Shown here: one piece after another, positions 11,633 through 23,696 of the stretch
Numbering within the stretch: position 1 is the first letter of the stretch
Layout of the letters: every line of letters starts with the position of its first letter
The notes under the pieces: model-generated
What the model was told of the DNA's origin: nothing
Seen by the model: only the letters and a program-made list of their open reading frames with translations
The model's database searches: none
Source: Brachynemurus nebulosus
Taxonomy: Eukaryota; Arthropoda; Insecta; Neuroptera; Myrmeleontidae
Length of the DNA: 64,000 nucleotides
Assembly (NCBI GenBank): GCA_035578155.1
Contig: JAPWDM010000021.1
Location: 2,533,001 to 2,597,000 of the forward strand
Direction: 5' to 3'
Translations under genes and position numbers: made by a program

Positions 11633-12310
11633 GTTAAGTGATTTAAACACAGATTTAATTACCAATTCTGTTCTTCTCAATTAAAAAAAGAATATCATTA
11701 TACAATTGAAAACATCCCAAAAATAACCCTTTAAGTGTTTATTAATTTTAATCAGAACAATTAACCAATTTACGAAAACAATGGTAAATTTTTATAAGTA
11801 CAAAAATTATATTTAAAACAGAAAACAATTCTTAAACTACGAATAATGGAAATTTTACTTACATTAATTAGTTGCGGTAACTGCAGAACGTTATTGTTCG
11901 ATGACGGGAAACTGGCACTTTTCTTTAAATGAATTTTCACGTTTCACTATTCAACCATTGAAACTTTTAAACCACACCCTTTAGATAATATTTAATTGTT
12001 GTGCAACAATACTGACGGACGGACAAGAACTTGCAACTTTTCACTTAGGCGGGTCGAATTAGAATCTCTCGGATCTCTCTTCGCTATAGCTGAAGATCAT
12101 CGTATTCAGAGCCAAAAAGCCTTAGTCAGCAATGGAACATTTTAGAAGTTTTCAACTAGATATTTCTGCAATAAAGTTGCGTTCTAGGAACTAATTACAT
12201 TTTATTCAATTAATAATTTAGTTACATATTTATGATTGTTTATTTATTTAAGAGTTTTTGAATTGACAGGAAGTTAGCGGCGTGATATTATATTCAGGCT
12301 GTTCATTACA

Positions 12311-12322
12311 TCCCCCACCGCT
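12311..12322 (-). promoter_or_regulatory. Candidate polypurine tract of the LTR element
   Basis: Directly inside the 3' LTR the minus strand reads AGCGGTGGGGGA followed by the LTR start TGTAATG. Position and purine content fit a plus-strand primer for reverse transcription. Confidence 0.6.
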
Positions 12323-14280
12323 TAAGATTAAAGGGATGGTTCGAAGAATTTTCCGGATCAGCCCTTTTATTTCAATTAAAACATTTTTTTTTTTTTTTTT
12401 AGGTAATTTCTTTTTTAAATTCATGCTTACTCAGGGTGTTGTATTCAATCAAAATTTTCAAAATTTTTCCAGTTTCCTAATTTTTTTTTTTACTTTTTTC
12501 TGTTCTGCATTTACTCGGTAAAAATAAACCTCTTATTCTAAAGATCCCAATAAAACAGTTATTCTTTACGTGCGTACATATCTACTCGTGATTACTTCAC
12601 ATCTCGTTGAAAGAAATTCAACATAAAAAAAACAATAGTATTTTATCCATTTTGTAGATATATATGCACTATACACTGTTGTACAAAACTTTAGTAGCAC
12701 ATTATTACTTATATTTGTTTCTACGCAACAAAAAATGATAGTATCCTGCCTTAATAGCATAAATAAAATCGGTATCTAAAAATATATCTGTACTCTTGAC
12801 TGATTTAAAGAATATTTTTGCGAGTTTTTGGGAGCATCACTGGGCTATTACGTCCCAAGCTATCTCCCGTAAGTCCCCTGCAAGAGTACTCGAAAGGGAA
12901 TTTTGACGGAGGAAGTTTGTGGCGTTGCCTCCTAGGATGTGCCGAAATGGAATTTGAAAGATTGTTTAATTTATCCCCCTATTCTGTCATAATCAATTTT
13001 AAGGAGCCGCAAAGTTAATTTGAACCAAACAGAAAACTAAATTTATATTTCCACTTACGCCTTACCGCAGCAGGCGCAAGGGTTGGCTCAATTATATGAA
13101 CTGTTAGTTCCTTTAAACATTTGTTCTCCGCCACCCAAAGTCTATTTACAAAAATAAGGTTGGCTTCATTGACCGTATGGCGCACGAGTAACCCCCTTCT
13201 CTAAACAACTTAGACCATGAAACGTTCAACAACTTTCTTTTTTTTTTTACTCATTCTGGTTTTTGGGTACTTGTGCATCCACACAGGTCCTGTGTCGCAC
13301 TCCAGTGGTCCACATGAAGCCAGGTTTGGCGACGCCGGGTTTGGGTTGTCGGTAAGAACAACCCCTTATAAAAATCCGACTCCCACACGCGAGTTCCGTA
13401 TCCACAAATAGGACACTCGACATGTGGTTAGGCCAAAATAAATAAGAGTCACAAATTTATTTCGGGATGAGACTAGAGAAACAATCATTCGACTAAACAA
13501 CTTTCGTATCTTTTACCATTACTATTCTTTAAAGTTTGCATTGATAACCACCAATTTATAAATTCACTTTTTATATTTCAACAAAATTTCATGTCTCTCC
13601 AGTTCCCAAAACAATAAATTGTCATTATCGGTAAACGTCACTTCCGGTATTCATTTATAAGTAAAAATGAGTCTTGAAGCTATAACCAAACGTACCCAAT
13701 TAAAACTTACTAAATTGTGAAACTGTAATGATTAGTGAACGGATGAAATAATTTTTCACAGAACCCGCTTAAGAATTTTAGGGTAATACTATTAATGAAT
13801 TTATGTATGTATGCATGCTTAAAGTAACAAGCAACGTAATTATACACATTTAACTGATAAATATATGTTCTTAGAAAAACTAACTTATTCCCCACGATCC
13901 GATAAATTATGTATGTCTGTATATTAATATTGATAAAGAAAAAATGAACATGTAACAGAATATTTTTTTCAATTTTATTTGACGAATTTTGTATAGACAT
14001 ATTATGTAGTACGCAAAAGAAATATTTTTAACGCACAAATCAGTTGACACATTCATATGATTTAATGATATCCACTTATGCACTTGAGAAATAAACAAAA
14101 CATGGACACTATTCGACATATTTATGGCTGTATGTTTTATAAAAACTTACTAGTATGAGCACACATTCAAAAATATTTATGTATTATTTTTCCCACTTTA
14201 CAATTCGAATTTGTAAATTATCAGTCCGTATTTTTATGTGAACATCCCTGCGTCCACATTTTAATTATTGTGATATTGTT
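12323..14280. other. Interior of the LTR element, no recognisable pol
   Basis: About 2 kb without convincing coding sequence. Frames at 12818-13018 and 13217-13411 are short and lack motifs. The patch 12830-13440 is less AT-rich than its surroundings and may be a relic of another repeat (it contains GTGCATCCACACAGGTCC), but no end or domain could be fixed. Where pol would be expected for a minus-strand Gypsy element none of the usual motifs are present. Confidence 0.4.
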
Positions 14281-15732
14281 GCCGTTAATTTCAAAACGCC
14301 AAAAGAAAGATCAAATAAAAGTGAGCTAATGCAATCTTGGTTAGCTTTAGACTCAAATTTAACAATTATTGGAGGTGAAGTGTTTTGTAATGTTTGTAAA
14401 GCAGTGATTCGCTCTCATCAAAAATCAGACATTATACAACATATAAAGACTATGAAACATTTAGAATTAAAAAGTGGTGTATCCGGAACGGATTTTTATT
14501 TTTATTTAACAAAATTTTTGGTTGGTTGCAATATACCTTGGAGAAAACAATCCAAATCTTTCGAGATTTTCTAAATAAATATTGCCCAGGTCAACAAGTT
14601 CCGGATGAGTCTACCTTGCGGAAACATTATTTAGAAATTCTCTATAATGGTGTTGTGAAAGGAGGATACAGCACACAATGACATTTGGATTTCAGTAGAT
14701 GAAACTACCGATGTGCGTGGGCGTTCAATTATTAATTTCGTTGTGGGAAAATTAACCAGTGAGGGTATCACAACAAATCTTTTTAAAATGAGTGTGTTCG
14801 ACGAAGTTAATTACTCAACAATTGTGAATTTTGTTAATAACTCTTTAAAATCTTTGTGGGGTGATAATTATAACAACAATAAAAATAAAGTTTCTTTGTT
14901 ACTGACTGACGCTGCACCATATATGATAAAAGCTGGTAGGGAACTAAAAAATATTTACAACAATATGATCCATTTAACTTGTTTATTACATGGCATAAAT
15001 AGAGTATGTGACAAAATTAGAGAACTTTTCCCAGATGCCAATAGTTTAATTTCGAGCGTTAAAAAAATATTCCTTAAAGCACCAGCAAGAATCCGTGTAT
15101 ACAAAATCTATTTGCCACATTTACCGTTACCACCCGAACCGGTAATAACACGCTAGGCCACCTGGCTAGAAGCTGCTCTGTTTTATAGTGAAAATTTTTT
15201 AGCTATAAAAAATTTTTATTAGACACTAGATCCAGAAGAGGCTCACTCCATTCAACTAGCACAAAACTCATTAAATAATGAAAATATTCAAGAAAATTTA
15301 AATTATATTCACAAACATTTTAAATTAATACCAAAAACAATTAGAATATTAGAAACTTCAAATTTACCGCTAGTCGAGTCTTTAAATGAATTTGAAACAG
15401 TACTGACTAAACTTTTAAATTTAAATGACCCTATTGGTGTTCAAGTTAAAACAAAAATGGAATTATTGCTCCAAAAAAATCCCGGTTTTGAATCTATAAA
15501 AAGTATAAAGACGTTTCTTGAAGGGAACGATGGTGAACTATGTTTTAATTTAACCCCAGAGACAGTAAGAAAATTTAAATATTGCCCAGTTTCATCTGTG
15601 GATGTTGAACGCTCATTTTCCACATATAAATTGATACTGACGGACAGAAGACACAATTTAAGTGCAGAAAGTTTAGAAAAGCTATTAATTGCTTTTAGTG
15701 CTTATAATAAAAATTATCACGAACCTGACTAA
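14281..15732 (+). pseudogene. hAT-family transposase relic
   Basis: Three open pieces on the plus strand (14329-14574, 14713-15156, 15457-15732) plus intervening broken frames form one decayed transposase of about 480 codons. The N-terminus has a BED-like zinc finger (FCNVCKAVIRSH..HIKTMKH). The middle has SVDETTD (around 14695), LLLTDAAPYM and HLTCLLHGINRV, then IFLKAPARI and LPLPPEPVITR, the signature order of the CGBP1-like branch of hAT transposases. The C-terminus YCPVSSVDVERSFSTYKLIL is the hAT dimerisation region. Defects include a frameshift after 14574, another near 14690, in-frame TAG codons near 15154 and 15222, and possibly others. It lies in the opposite orientation to the LTR element it sits in. 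No terminal repeats were identified. Confidence 0.8.
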
Positions 15733-16446
15733 ATTTAAAATAAGAGTGATTAAATTAAATCGCATTAACATAATATGTTTTAGAAAATATTACTAATTTT
15801 TCCTTCAAAAATGTTCATACAAAACTAGTATATCTTGCCAACAAACTATACACAAATAAAAGTATACATATTAAGAAAAAAAGATGTAACGTTAATAATG
15901 TGTTATCTAATACAATATTATGTAGGTATTTATTTCATTTTTATTAACAAATATTTTTTTTGTATATACTTTTGAGCATTGAATAAATAGAAGGAATACA
16001 CTTATATACACAATCTATATGAAAATAAAAAGTGACTAGTGTTAACGAATATGGATGGTTAATCAAGATGGGATTTAAAATTTTTCTAGATTAACTGATA
16101 TTTGTTGGTATAAATATTTTTAGAATATTTATTAATAAATACTCTCAAATTACAACAAAAATCACATAAAAATTAAAAAATATTCATTACCATCGATAGT
16201 TTGTAGGTGTTCTGTGTTTGTAGATTATAAAAGGTGTTAACCAATATAACGATTTTGCTTCAAAAAATAATATCTAAAAAACTTTAAAAATTTAAAAATC
16301 TATTGTTTAGTCCATATAAATATTCTAATATCAATAGTAATAGTATCTGTGGTTAATACATACAATCATATTTATACGATGTTATCAAAGTGATGTTTTG
16401 TTTATGCGTTTGAATGAAATGGACAACTAGATTAAATATTGCTTGA
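15733..16446. other. AT-rich stretch after the hAT relic
   Basis: No coding sequence, RNA gene or clear repeat was recognised. It may include the 3' end of the hAT element, but no terminal inverted repeat was found. Confidence 0.3.
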
Positions 16447-17483
16447 TGTACACTGCATATGTATGTGTGGTGCCCACAGCGAAGTACATTCCACGCCAGT
16501 ACGCCGCCAACGTCAGTAACTACACACAGCAACCAGCCAAGGACAAATTCCAATGTTACATCATTAGAAAGCGGACAATAGAACTTTCAAGAACGATTTC
16601 CCTTTGTTTTAATGATAATAAAAATTGTATAAATACGCAACCCCTAACAATAAAAATATTCAGTCAATTCTAATTCAGTCTGCACCGTTACTATGTAAAA
16701 AATTGATACTTATATTTTAAATAAAATTTGATTGTTAAAATTTAAACTTATCTTTCATTTCTTAAACTTAGAACAATATCTTTCAGTAAAAGTGTTTTCA
16801 ACAATAAGTGATTATAAAAATTCTTAAAAAGGTTTTTGTTGCATTTTACTTAACAAATGCATCTGGCGATCCTATATAAAAAACTCATCGATCAATCAAT
16901 CAACCATCCATTTATGTAGTCCAAATACGAGTAAGCTTCGCATCTACGAAGTTATATCCGGGACGGTACTTTATTCAACGGAAAATCTCGTGGCACGACA
17001 TAAAAAACTGGCGATCCTGCCAGGATAGGATTGAAGCTAACCGTGGAAAGCAGTCCAGCGCAGCGACCAAGAAAACACTATACTCGCAATTGGTATTAAT
17101 TGGTACGAGCTACACAACGTCACATTGAACCAAGTCTTCACGCTCTACAAGTCCAGGAATTGAAAACGAGAGGAACATCAATAAAACTGTAAGTCTTTTT
17201 TCGTATATGCTTTTGTTCGACTTGTAATTGACTTACCCTTTAACATTGACTCCTCACAAGATAGTTTAGATTTTTCAGTTGCAACTCCCAGATCCTGTCA
17301 TTCTACTGAATCATTAGATAGTCTGGTATTTTCTTTTCAAAACCTAAAGCTAAACGTAACAGACACAATGCCGAATAATATGGAAGAACCAGAACCTTCT
17401 AGCTCTAGCTCAAAGGTTGTTGATTTCTCAAAATTTTCACCTGAGCAATTGAATCAAATTAAAGAATTTGCAATTAGCTTAAG
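16447..17483 (+). mobile_element. 5' fragment of a second LTR retrotransposon (LTR, primer site, start of gag)
   Basis: A plus-strand fragment. A candidate LTR runs from about 16447 (TGATGTACACTGC) to about 16861 (..AACAAATGCA) with a TATAAATA box near 16627. TGGCGATCCT follows just after it (16864) and again at 17008, the second time as TGGCGATCCTGCCAGGATAGG, which resembles a tRNA-Arg-type primer binding site. A leader leads to ATG 17368 and about 38 codons of Gag-like sequence (contains SSSSSKVVDFSKFSPEQLNQ) that stop at a G-run near 17484. The rest of the element is missing. The duplicated primer-site word makes the exact LTR end uncertain. Confidence 0.5.
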
Positions 17484-18620
17484 GGGGGGGGTAAGGTTTT
17501 TAACCTTTTTTTTGCATTTTTTTTTTTAAATTTTTTTTCTGAATGTACATGTCGAGCGTGTTGTGTCAAAATTTCAAGTAAATCCGAGCAAAAATAATGA
17601 AGATACAGCGTTTAAAGTGACCGGCCTTCATGCTCGATTTTTATACCTGCCTGGTAGCTGCGCGACCTGTGGTAAGTATAAAATTTACTTTAATTTTATA
17701 CTTACAAATCTTATACAAAACAAATACTTACTATAATTACCCGCGTAAGTATAGTTACTTATTATAATTACCCGCGTAACTTAGTTTTTTGTTTTTGAGT
17801 ATAAAAAAACTTTAAATCCTTTTTCTCGCAAACAAAATTTTTGAAGTTCGTGAACATCATAACTTAAAATCTACTTCACCAATTTTGTTGAAATTTTGTA
17901 CACTGTTTCTACACATAAATCAACAGGTAATCAGGTCGAGTTTTTTTTTTTTTACTATTTTTTTCCAGTTTATAATAACAAATTAACCGAAATTTTTAGC
18001 AAAAATTGCGTTTTTCACTTCAAAATGCTGCCAAAAATAAAAAAATGAAAAAATACAAAAAACTCTTCCTGACTCCCTAGGGAAACTTTAGCTAGCATTA
18101 ATTTATTTAAAGATGTACATTGCTTCACTTCAAAGAATAATAAAACAATTTACATATCTATTATTTGCAAAAGAAAACGCTCTTGACCCCATTTTACCCG
18201 GTAATTTATTTGAATGCCTTTATAACCTGTTCATGATCTTAAATATGTCACAAGCGCAAACGACTAACAATCTACAGTACTTTCCTACAATTACAATTTT
18301 ATAGTTAATTTTTAAAATTACCTGAAACCCATACTCAGCTTTATGGACAGGTCCTTTAGGAATAAAATAATGAAAAAATATTTAAAAAATATTCATTACT
18401 TTTTGAAATATGGCGTTCCTTGTAAACGCTTAAAAACTTGTGAAAAAGGACCCCCTTCCCCTACAGGGAAGAGTAATGAATGTTTCAAAAACAAAATTTT
18501 CTATTTGAAACCATCCCTAATTTGAAAAAAATTTCAACAAGCAAAATAATCATAAATAAAAAAGTTGCTTTTTTATTTGAACTCCTCGTTTAAGGTTTTA
18601 GAGGTGTGAAGTGAAGTTTT
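17479..18620. other. Non-coding insert starting TTAAGGGGGGGGG
   Basis: The Gag-like frame ends abruptly at CTTAAGGGGGGGGGTAAGG (17477-17495). TTAA followed by a G-run is the kind of start seen in TTAA-specific DNA elements (Kolobok, piggyBac type), but no matching CCCCC..TTAA end was found downstream. The interior has TACTTACTATAATTACCCGCG repeated with a change near 17728 and 17755. Frames at 18113-18304 and 18343-18525 have no recognisable features. Confidence 0.35.
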
Positions 18621-18630
18621 AGGCTTTGTT

Positions 18631-19793
18631 TTATTGTTTGCGTTGGTTTTCGTTTGGATGAATGATTTCGCTCGTACGCGCAGCTGGTGGTAGAGTAGAG
18701 TTTTGTTTTCCGCCTCCTAAAAAAGGTGGCTGCCTATCGTTGTTTGGCTCTCGCCTAGATCGATTGTTGCCCGAATACGACGGATCATTGTTGACACGTG
18801 TATTGTTACCTCTTTCATTGTTGTGCGACCTATTGTTGTCAGATTTATTACTTTTACCCTTATAATTTGGACCCACCATTATTAAAATTTTTACCTTTAT
18901 AACTCGGGTTCCTAAACGTTTCCTGTTCATTGCTGTAATAATTTGTTTTGAAACCCCTTGTATCACTAAACTGATATTTACAGTCTCTGACTAAATGACC
19001 AATTTTGTTAGACCGAAAACACTTACTTTGAGTGGCAATAGTATTGATTTCTTGGTACTTTTGGAAAACTTAAAATTTTTAAATTTCTTTCGGCTTGTTG
19101 AGCCAATTCAACTACCCCATTAAATGTGATTTTAAGATTTTTACTAATTTCTAAAAATATCATTTGCCCTATTTCTTTATGTACACCCTTTTTAAATTGT
19201 AAAATTAAATCCCTGTTATGTCGTTCTTTGACAAAATTCGCCCTACCTGGTATTTCGGAGTCAATTTTAAGTTCTTCTTGTAGTACATTATTACTCTCAA
19301 TTTTTAATCTGTTTGCATATTGATCTACGGTTTCTTTGCTACATTGAGTGCATTTACTAAAATTTTCTAAACTTTGACCGGGTACTAAACTAGGTGTGTA
19401 TTTCTTAATAAGTGCCTCTTTTAATGGTTTAAACGTTACCTGATCATCACTTAACGATGGTGCTGATTCAACAAATTTATAAGCATCGCCCGTTAACTGA
19501 TATTTAAGTACTATAATTGTTTGTAATTCATCCCATTTATCTAGCGTTGCCCTTCTTGTTATTTTTGTTAAAAATTCTTTAATATTTTCGTTTGGTTTAC
19601 CCGAAAATTCTGGTAAGGCAACTGACACCTGGCCAGAACCGTAATTAAAATTTGAAACGATATTACCAGTTCCGGACGTGGATGGTTGATTGTTACTGGT
19701 GTTATTCGTTGTTACATGAGCAACAGCTGTTGAGACAGGCGGAACTACCGGGACTGACTGTACATTTTCTACACTTATTTCGTTTTCCTGCAT
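18631..19793 (-). pseudogene. Gag of the LTR retrotransposon, frameshifted
   Basis: The minus-strand gag starts at ATG 19793 and is open to 19023; the remainder is in another frame down to 18631. Residues about 60-220 form a retrotransposon Gag capsid-like domain (VALPEFSGKPNENIKEFLTK, then DELQTIIVLKYQLTGDAYKF). The zinc knuckle (CFRSNKIGHLVRDC, near 19020-18980) lies right at the frame break, and the tail (18870-18631) is Asn/Arg-rich, as in nucleocapsid regions. Gag normally assembles the particle and binds RNA. A frameshift near the knuckle makes this copy a pseudogene unless it is a programmed shift; no pol follows, so programmed recoding is unlikely. Confidence 0.75.
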
Positions 19794-20160
19794 TTTGTTA
19801 TTACTTTAGATGATAACCCCCAAAATTATCTTTTAAATTGTTATTGTGTTTAATTACAAATCGAGATGCTTCAATTGAAATACGATATTAATACGATGAA
19901 ACTTAAAATAATTTTAAATATATTTTTTTTTTTGACAAAAAATTAATTTTTTTTTTTAATTCTTTCTTTAAATTTTTAGAAACGAAATTGCTGGTTGCTG
20001 CCGCCACCCTTATGGGAAATTTATTGTATATATTTACTCTTTTTTTTCTTTATAAAAGAAACTTAATTGTCTTAAGTGGTTAGCGTTTTTGGTTCAAGTT
20101 TTACCAATCTTCCACGGTGGCAAGGCTAGAAGATTCGTATCCCCCACACTGCCCACCAAA
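19794..20160 (-). promoter_or_regulatory. Leader and candidate primer binding site of the LTR element
   Basis: Next to the 5' LTR the minus strand reads TTTGGTGGGCAGTGTGGGGG (20160-20141), the position of a primer binding site. The first bases TGG fit the usual start of such a site, but I cannot match it to a particular tRNA. The rest up to ATG 19793 is an untranslated leader. Confidence 0.4.
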
Positions 20161-20933
20161 TGTAAAGAATTTAACTTTAATCTGAAATGTAACTTTTTGG
20201 AATTGAGGTTGCTTGAAAACAAACAAAAGAGTAAACTTATAAACCTATATTTATTGAGTTAAGTGATTTAAACATAAATTTAATTACCAATTCTGTTCTT
20301 CTCAATTAAAGAACATCATTATACAATTGAAAACATCCCGAAAAATAACCCTTTAAGTGTTTATTAGTTTTAATCAGAACAATTGCCCAATTTACGAAAA
20401 CAATGGTAAATTTTTATAAATACAAAAATTATACTTAAAACAGAAAACAATTCTTAAACTACGAATAATGGAAAGTTTACTTACATTAATTAGTTGTGGT
20501 AACTGCAGAACGTTATTGTTCGATGACGGGAAACTGGCACTTTTCTTTAAATTAATTTTTACGTTTCACTATTCAACAATTGAAACTTTTAAACCACACC
20601 TTTGAGATAATATTTAACTGTTGTGCAACAATACTGACGGACGGACAAGAACTTGCAACTTTTCACTTAGGCGGATCGAACTAGAATCTCTCGGGTTTCT
20701 CTTCGCTATAGCTGAAAATCACCGTATTCAGAGCCAAAAAGCCTTAGTCAGCAATGGAACATTTTAGAAGTTTTCAACTAGATATTTCTGCAACAAAGTT
20801 GCGTTCTAGAAACTGATTACATTTTATTCAATTAATAATTTAATTACATATTTATGATTGCTTATTTATTTAAGAGTTTTTGAATTGACACGAAGTTAGT
20901 GGCGTGATATTATATACAGGGGTGTTCATTACA
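20161..20933 (-). repeat. 5' LTR of the LTR retrotransposon, intact
   Basis: 773 bp, plus-strand ends TGTAAAGAAT..GTTCATTACA. It shows the uninterrupted sequence at the site where the Jockey LINE entered the other LTR. Confidence 0.85.
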
Positions 20934-20944
20934 TTTTATTAATA

Positions 20945-20967
20945 TTGTATGTATGTATGTATGTATG

Positions 20968-21040
<73 letters not shown>
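20945..21040. repeat. (GTAT)n (TA)n microsatellite
   Basis: About seven GTAT units followed by about 34 TA units, directly to the right of the LTR element. Confidence 0.95.
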
Positions 21041-21041
<1 letters not shown>

Positions 21042-21155
21042 AATAAGTATACTATAATTAACATTTTGCGTTAATTAACATCTAAGTAATGAAAATAAAA
21101 ATATAGTACGTAAATAAAAATAACAAGTAAATGTAAATAGTTTTATTTATTAATA

Positions 21156-22691
21156 CAGTGCGCGACAATTGATTACTCTCACTTAAAATTTTTATGTAAG
21201 TCTCAAAGACTATGGCGTTTATTAGAAAGTAATATAAAAACATTTAATACTTTTGACTTCTATTCTGCCTGGCAAAGTTAGGGAAGTAATCAAATCCTTA
21301 AGGTATAGAAACATAGGTTTTTATATTTTTTGTATATTTGAAGCGCGACACTAGATTACCCTCACTTATTTGCGACAAACTTACTTACTTGGAGCATTAT
21401 GGGACAAACTCGCCTTAAAATGAATATAGGTATGTACCACATTGCTTTTGTGGTCAGTTTATCAGAGTTTCGTTATTATTTTGTGTAACTTTATGAAAAT
21501 CCGTTGAGAAAATAATGGTAATAAGGTAAAAATTTGAAAAAATTTGCGGAAAATCATTTAAATGAGGAAATTGCAATAGGAATGGGTTGCGATCCTTGAA
21601 AAGTAAATCATTTTTATAAAAATGCCAAAAAATTACGGGAAAACTCCAAAGAAGATGTAGCTGGGGCAATAACTGAACTAAAGTATAAGCCAGTTTTACG
21701 AGAAATGTCAAACTTAGCTGGTTGCGCTCGAAAAAAAATGAAAATTATTTGTATTACTATTAGTGTCCGCATAGTTTAGATACTAATTCACCATGCCTAT
21801 ATTTCCAAAGCCAGAAACTTAAAGCAAAATCGTGCCTGACGGAGAATTTAAAATTAGCAGACTGGAACTGCACCTGCTTCACTTGAGGAAATCTATGTTA
21901 GTATGATGACGGAAACAAATCATGAAAGTAATTTTGAAGAATCTTCAACAACATCCAAATCGAACCCTTTTTTATCCAAAATATTCAGATCAAATTTTAA
22001 TCTAGCATCTTTATGACCCATTGTTGATCGTGAGTTTTTCTAGGTTTTTGTTCTTGATGTTGCATAGGATCGCTGAATTACTATCTAATCAGGGCGGACA
22101 CTGATTGTAATACAAATAACTTTCATTATTTTTGAGCGCAATCAGCTAAGTTTGACGCTTCTTGTAAAACTGGCTTGCACTTTAGTTCAGTTATCGCCCC
22201 TGCTGCATCTCCTTTTCGGTCTTCCCCTAATTTTTCGGCATTTTTATAGAAATGATTTACTTTTCAAGGGCTTCAACCCCTTCCTATTGCAGTTTCCCCA
22301 TTTGAATGATTTTCCGCAAAATTTCTCAAATTTTTAGTTTATTAAGTAGCTTTTCTCAACGGGTTTTCATAAAGTTACACAAAATAATAATGAAACTCTG
22401 ATAAACTGACCACAAAAACAATGTCGTACACACCTAGATTCATTTTAAGGCGAGTTTGTCCCATAATGCTCCAAGGAAAATAAGTGAAGGTAATCTAATG
22501 TCGCGCTTCAAATATACAAAAAATATAAAAACCTAAGTTTCTGTACCTTAGGGATTTGATTACTTTTCTAACTTTGTTAGGCAAAATAGAAGTAAAAAGT
22601 ATTAAATGTTTGTATATTACTTTCTAATAAAAACCATACTCTTTGAGACATATAAAAATTTTAAGTGAGGGTAATAAAGCGCCGCGTACTG
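21156..22691. mobile_element. Transposon with ~620-bp inverted repeats and TA target duplication
   Basis: The left arm (21156 to about 21790) and right arm (about 22075 to 22691) are inverted copies over their whole length, beginning CAGTGCGCGAC and, in complement, CAGTACGCGGC, each flanked by TA (21154-21155 and 22692-22693). TA duplication and CAGT ends fit the IS630/Tc1/mariner superfamily. The loop of about 285 bp contains no transposase. The arms themselves hold broken peptide-like stretches (one arm reads KYKPVLREMSNLAGCARKK), so they may derive from transposase-coding DNA, but this is weak. Probably non-autonomous. Confidence 0.75.
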
Positions 22692-22767
22692 TATAAAGAA
22701 AAATGGCTACAAATTCATAATAGATACCAATTTTCTATTTTTTAAATTTCTGTTTTTAAAACTTCTA

Positions 22768-23211
22768 TTATTGAACTTTAGGGTATAATAAATACACATA
22801 CGTACAAACAATTTTTTTAAAAAATTCATTCGGAGAACATTCACATGGATATGTAAAATCAATGGTATTAAATTTATTTAAAATGTAATTACCAACAGAA
22901 CTTGCTATAAATTTAATGAAATTTTCCGGAGGCATTTGTAATCTACCAAATGGCACTGATTTATTAAATGCTTTAAAATGGCAGAATATATTTTCGTTTG
23001 TTACTGCAGGTGTTTCCTTTATGAAAGCAAGCAGTTTTTCACAGTTATGCTTATCTAATAATTTTTTAAAAAGATACGCACTAATGTAGGACATTGCATT
23101 TTGCTTTTGTAAATAAAAGAGTCTGGAACCATTACCATAGTTGAATTTGCCCAAGAAATGAAATTTAACGATATGTATGCGATTGTGTAGCTTAGTGAAA
23201 GGGTAGATCAC
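22768..23211 (-). pseudogene. Possible C-terminal piece of a P-element/THAP9-like transposase
   Basis: A 147-codon minus-strand frame. It contains AMSYISAYLFKKLLDKHNCE, which fits the YIxGYxxKKLL..C pattern near the C-terminus of THAP9/P-type transposases, then FGRLQMPPENFIKFI and a C-terminal CSPNEFFKKIVCTYV that could be the later Cys/His segment. Without an N-terminus (no THAP finger, no catalytic part) the assignment is tentative. It ends about 360 bp left of the Polinton insertion. Confidence 0.3.
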
Positions 23212-23568
23212 ACGTATAGGTTTTTTCTCAATATCTTTAAATTTCGCCGAGTTATAATACTAAATACGAAAAAATTGTGGTCTTATTCAAATTTTTTTTT
23301 CTCGTAAACTATTGTAAATAAAGCGATAAAACAAAATCTATATTGTTTACTACGAGTATGTCGAGAACTTTATTATATATTTTTTCCATTTAAAATGGAC
23401 ATTAAATACCCTTTATAAAATATGAAAAAAAATTCATTCGATTTGTTCAACTACTTATACGAGAGTGACCACTTTCTAACTGCTACCAAAAAAAGCTCGG
23501 AAGCACTTCTCCTATCCCCCTGAATTTCATTTATGTCAAAAGAGTGGAACATATTGAAAAAAAATAAA

Positions 23569-23574
23569 AACATA
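23569..23574. repeat. Polinton target-site duplication, left copy (AACATA)
   Basis: The same six bases occur at 39930-39935, immediately outside the right inverted repeat. Six base pairs is the duplication length known for Polintons. Confidence 0.9.
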
Positions 23575-23696
23575 AGTAGTGTATTATGGGGGCTTCTAGA
23601 ACCTCCGCCTTATGGAAAATTAACATTGCCTCCACCCTCCGCCTTATGGAGAAATAACATTACCTTCATTCTCGAGCTCGTTCACTTCGACTAGCT
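23575..23696 (+). repeat. Polinton left terminal inverted repeat
   Basis: Begins AGTAGTGTATTATGGGGGC. Inside, a unit starting CCTCCGCCTTATGG and ending near ACATTGCCTCC is repeated directly after itself with changes (about 34-bp period, from 23601). It pairs with 39808-39929 with roughly four mismatches. Confidence 0.95.

Larger units (their letters stand above)
6915..12310 (-). repeat. 3' LTR of the LTR retrotransposon, split by a Jockey LINE
   Basis: The LTR sequence 6915-7006 continues after the LINE from 11481 to 12310. Compared with the right LTR it has an extra ~135 bp at 11498-11632, bounded by the 10-bp direct repeat TATTTATTGA. Ends are TGTAAAGAAT (left) and TTCATTACA (right) on the plus strand. 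Confidence 0.85.
6915..20933 (-). mobile_element. LTR retrotransposon, probably Ty3/Gypsy, with nested insertions
   Basis: Two LTRs in direct repeat bound the element: 6915-12310 (split by a LINE) and 20161-20933. Read on the minus strand each starts TGTAATGAAC and ends TTCTTTACA, the classical TG..CA ends; the intact right copy is 773 bp. The flanks carry a 4-bp TTTT duplication (6911-6914 and 20934-20937), the size usual for Gypsy. Gag is on the minus strand next to the right LTR, so the right LTR is the 5' one. By eye the LTRs match at about 95 percent. No pol motif (protease DSG, RT YxDD, integrase) is readable; the place pol should occupy holds a hAT relic and a fragment of another LTR element. 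Confidence 0.85.

Noticed and set aside
12818..13018. Possible pol relic in the LTR element
   Set aside because: No protease, RT or integrase motif on the expected minus strand; the frame is on the wrong strand.
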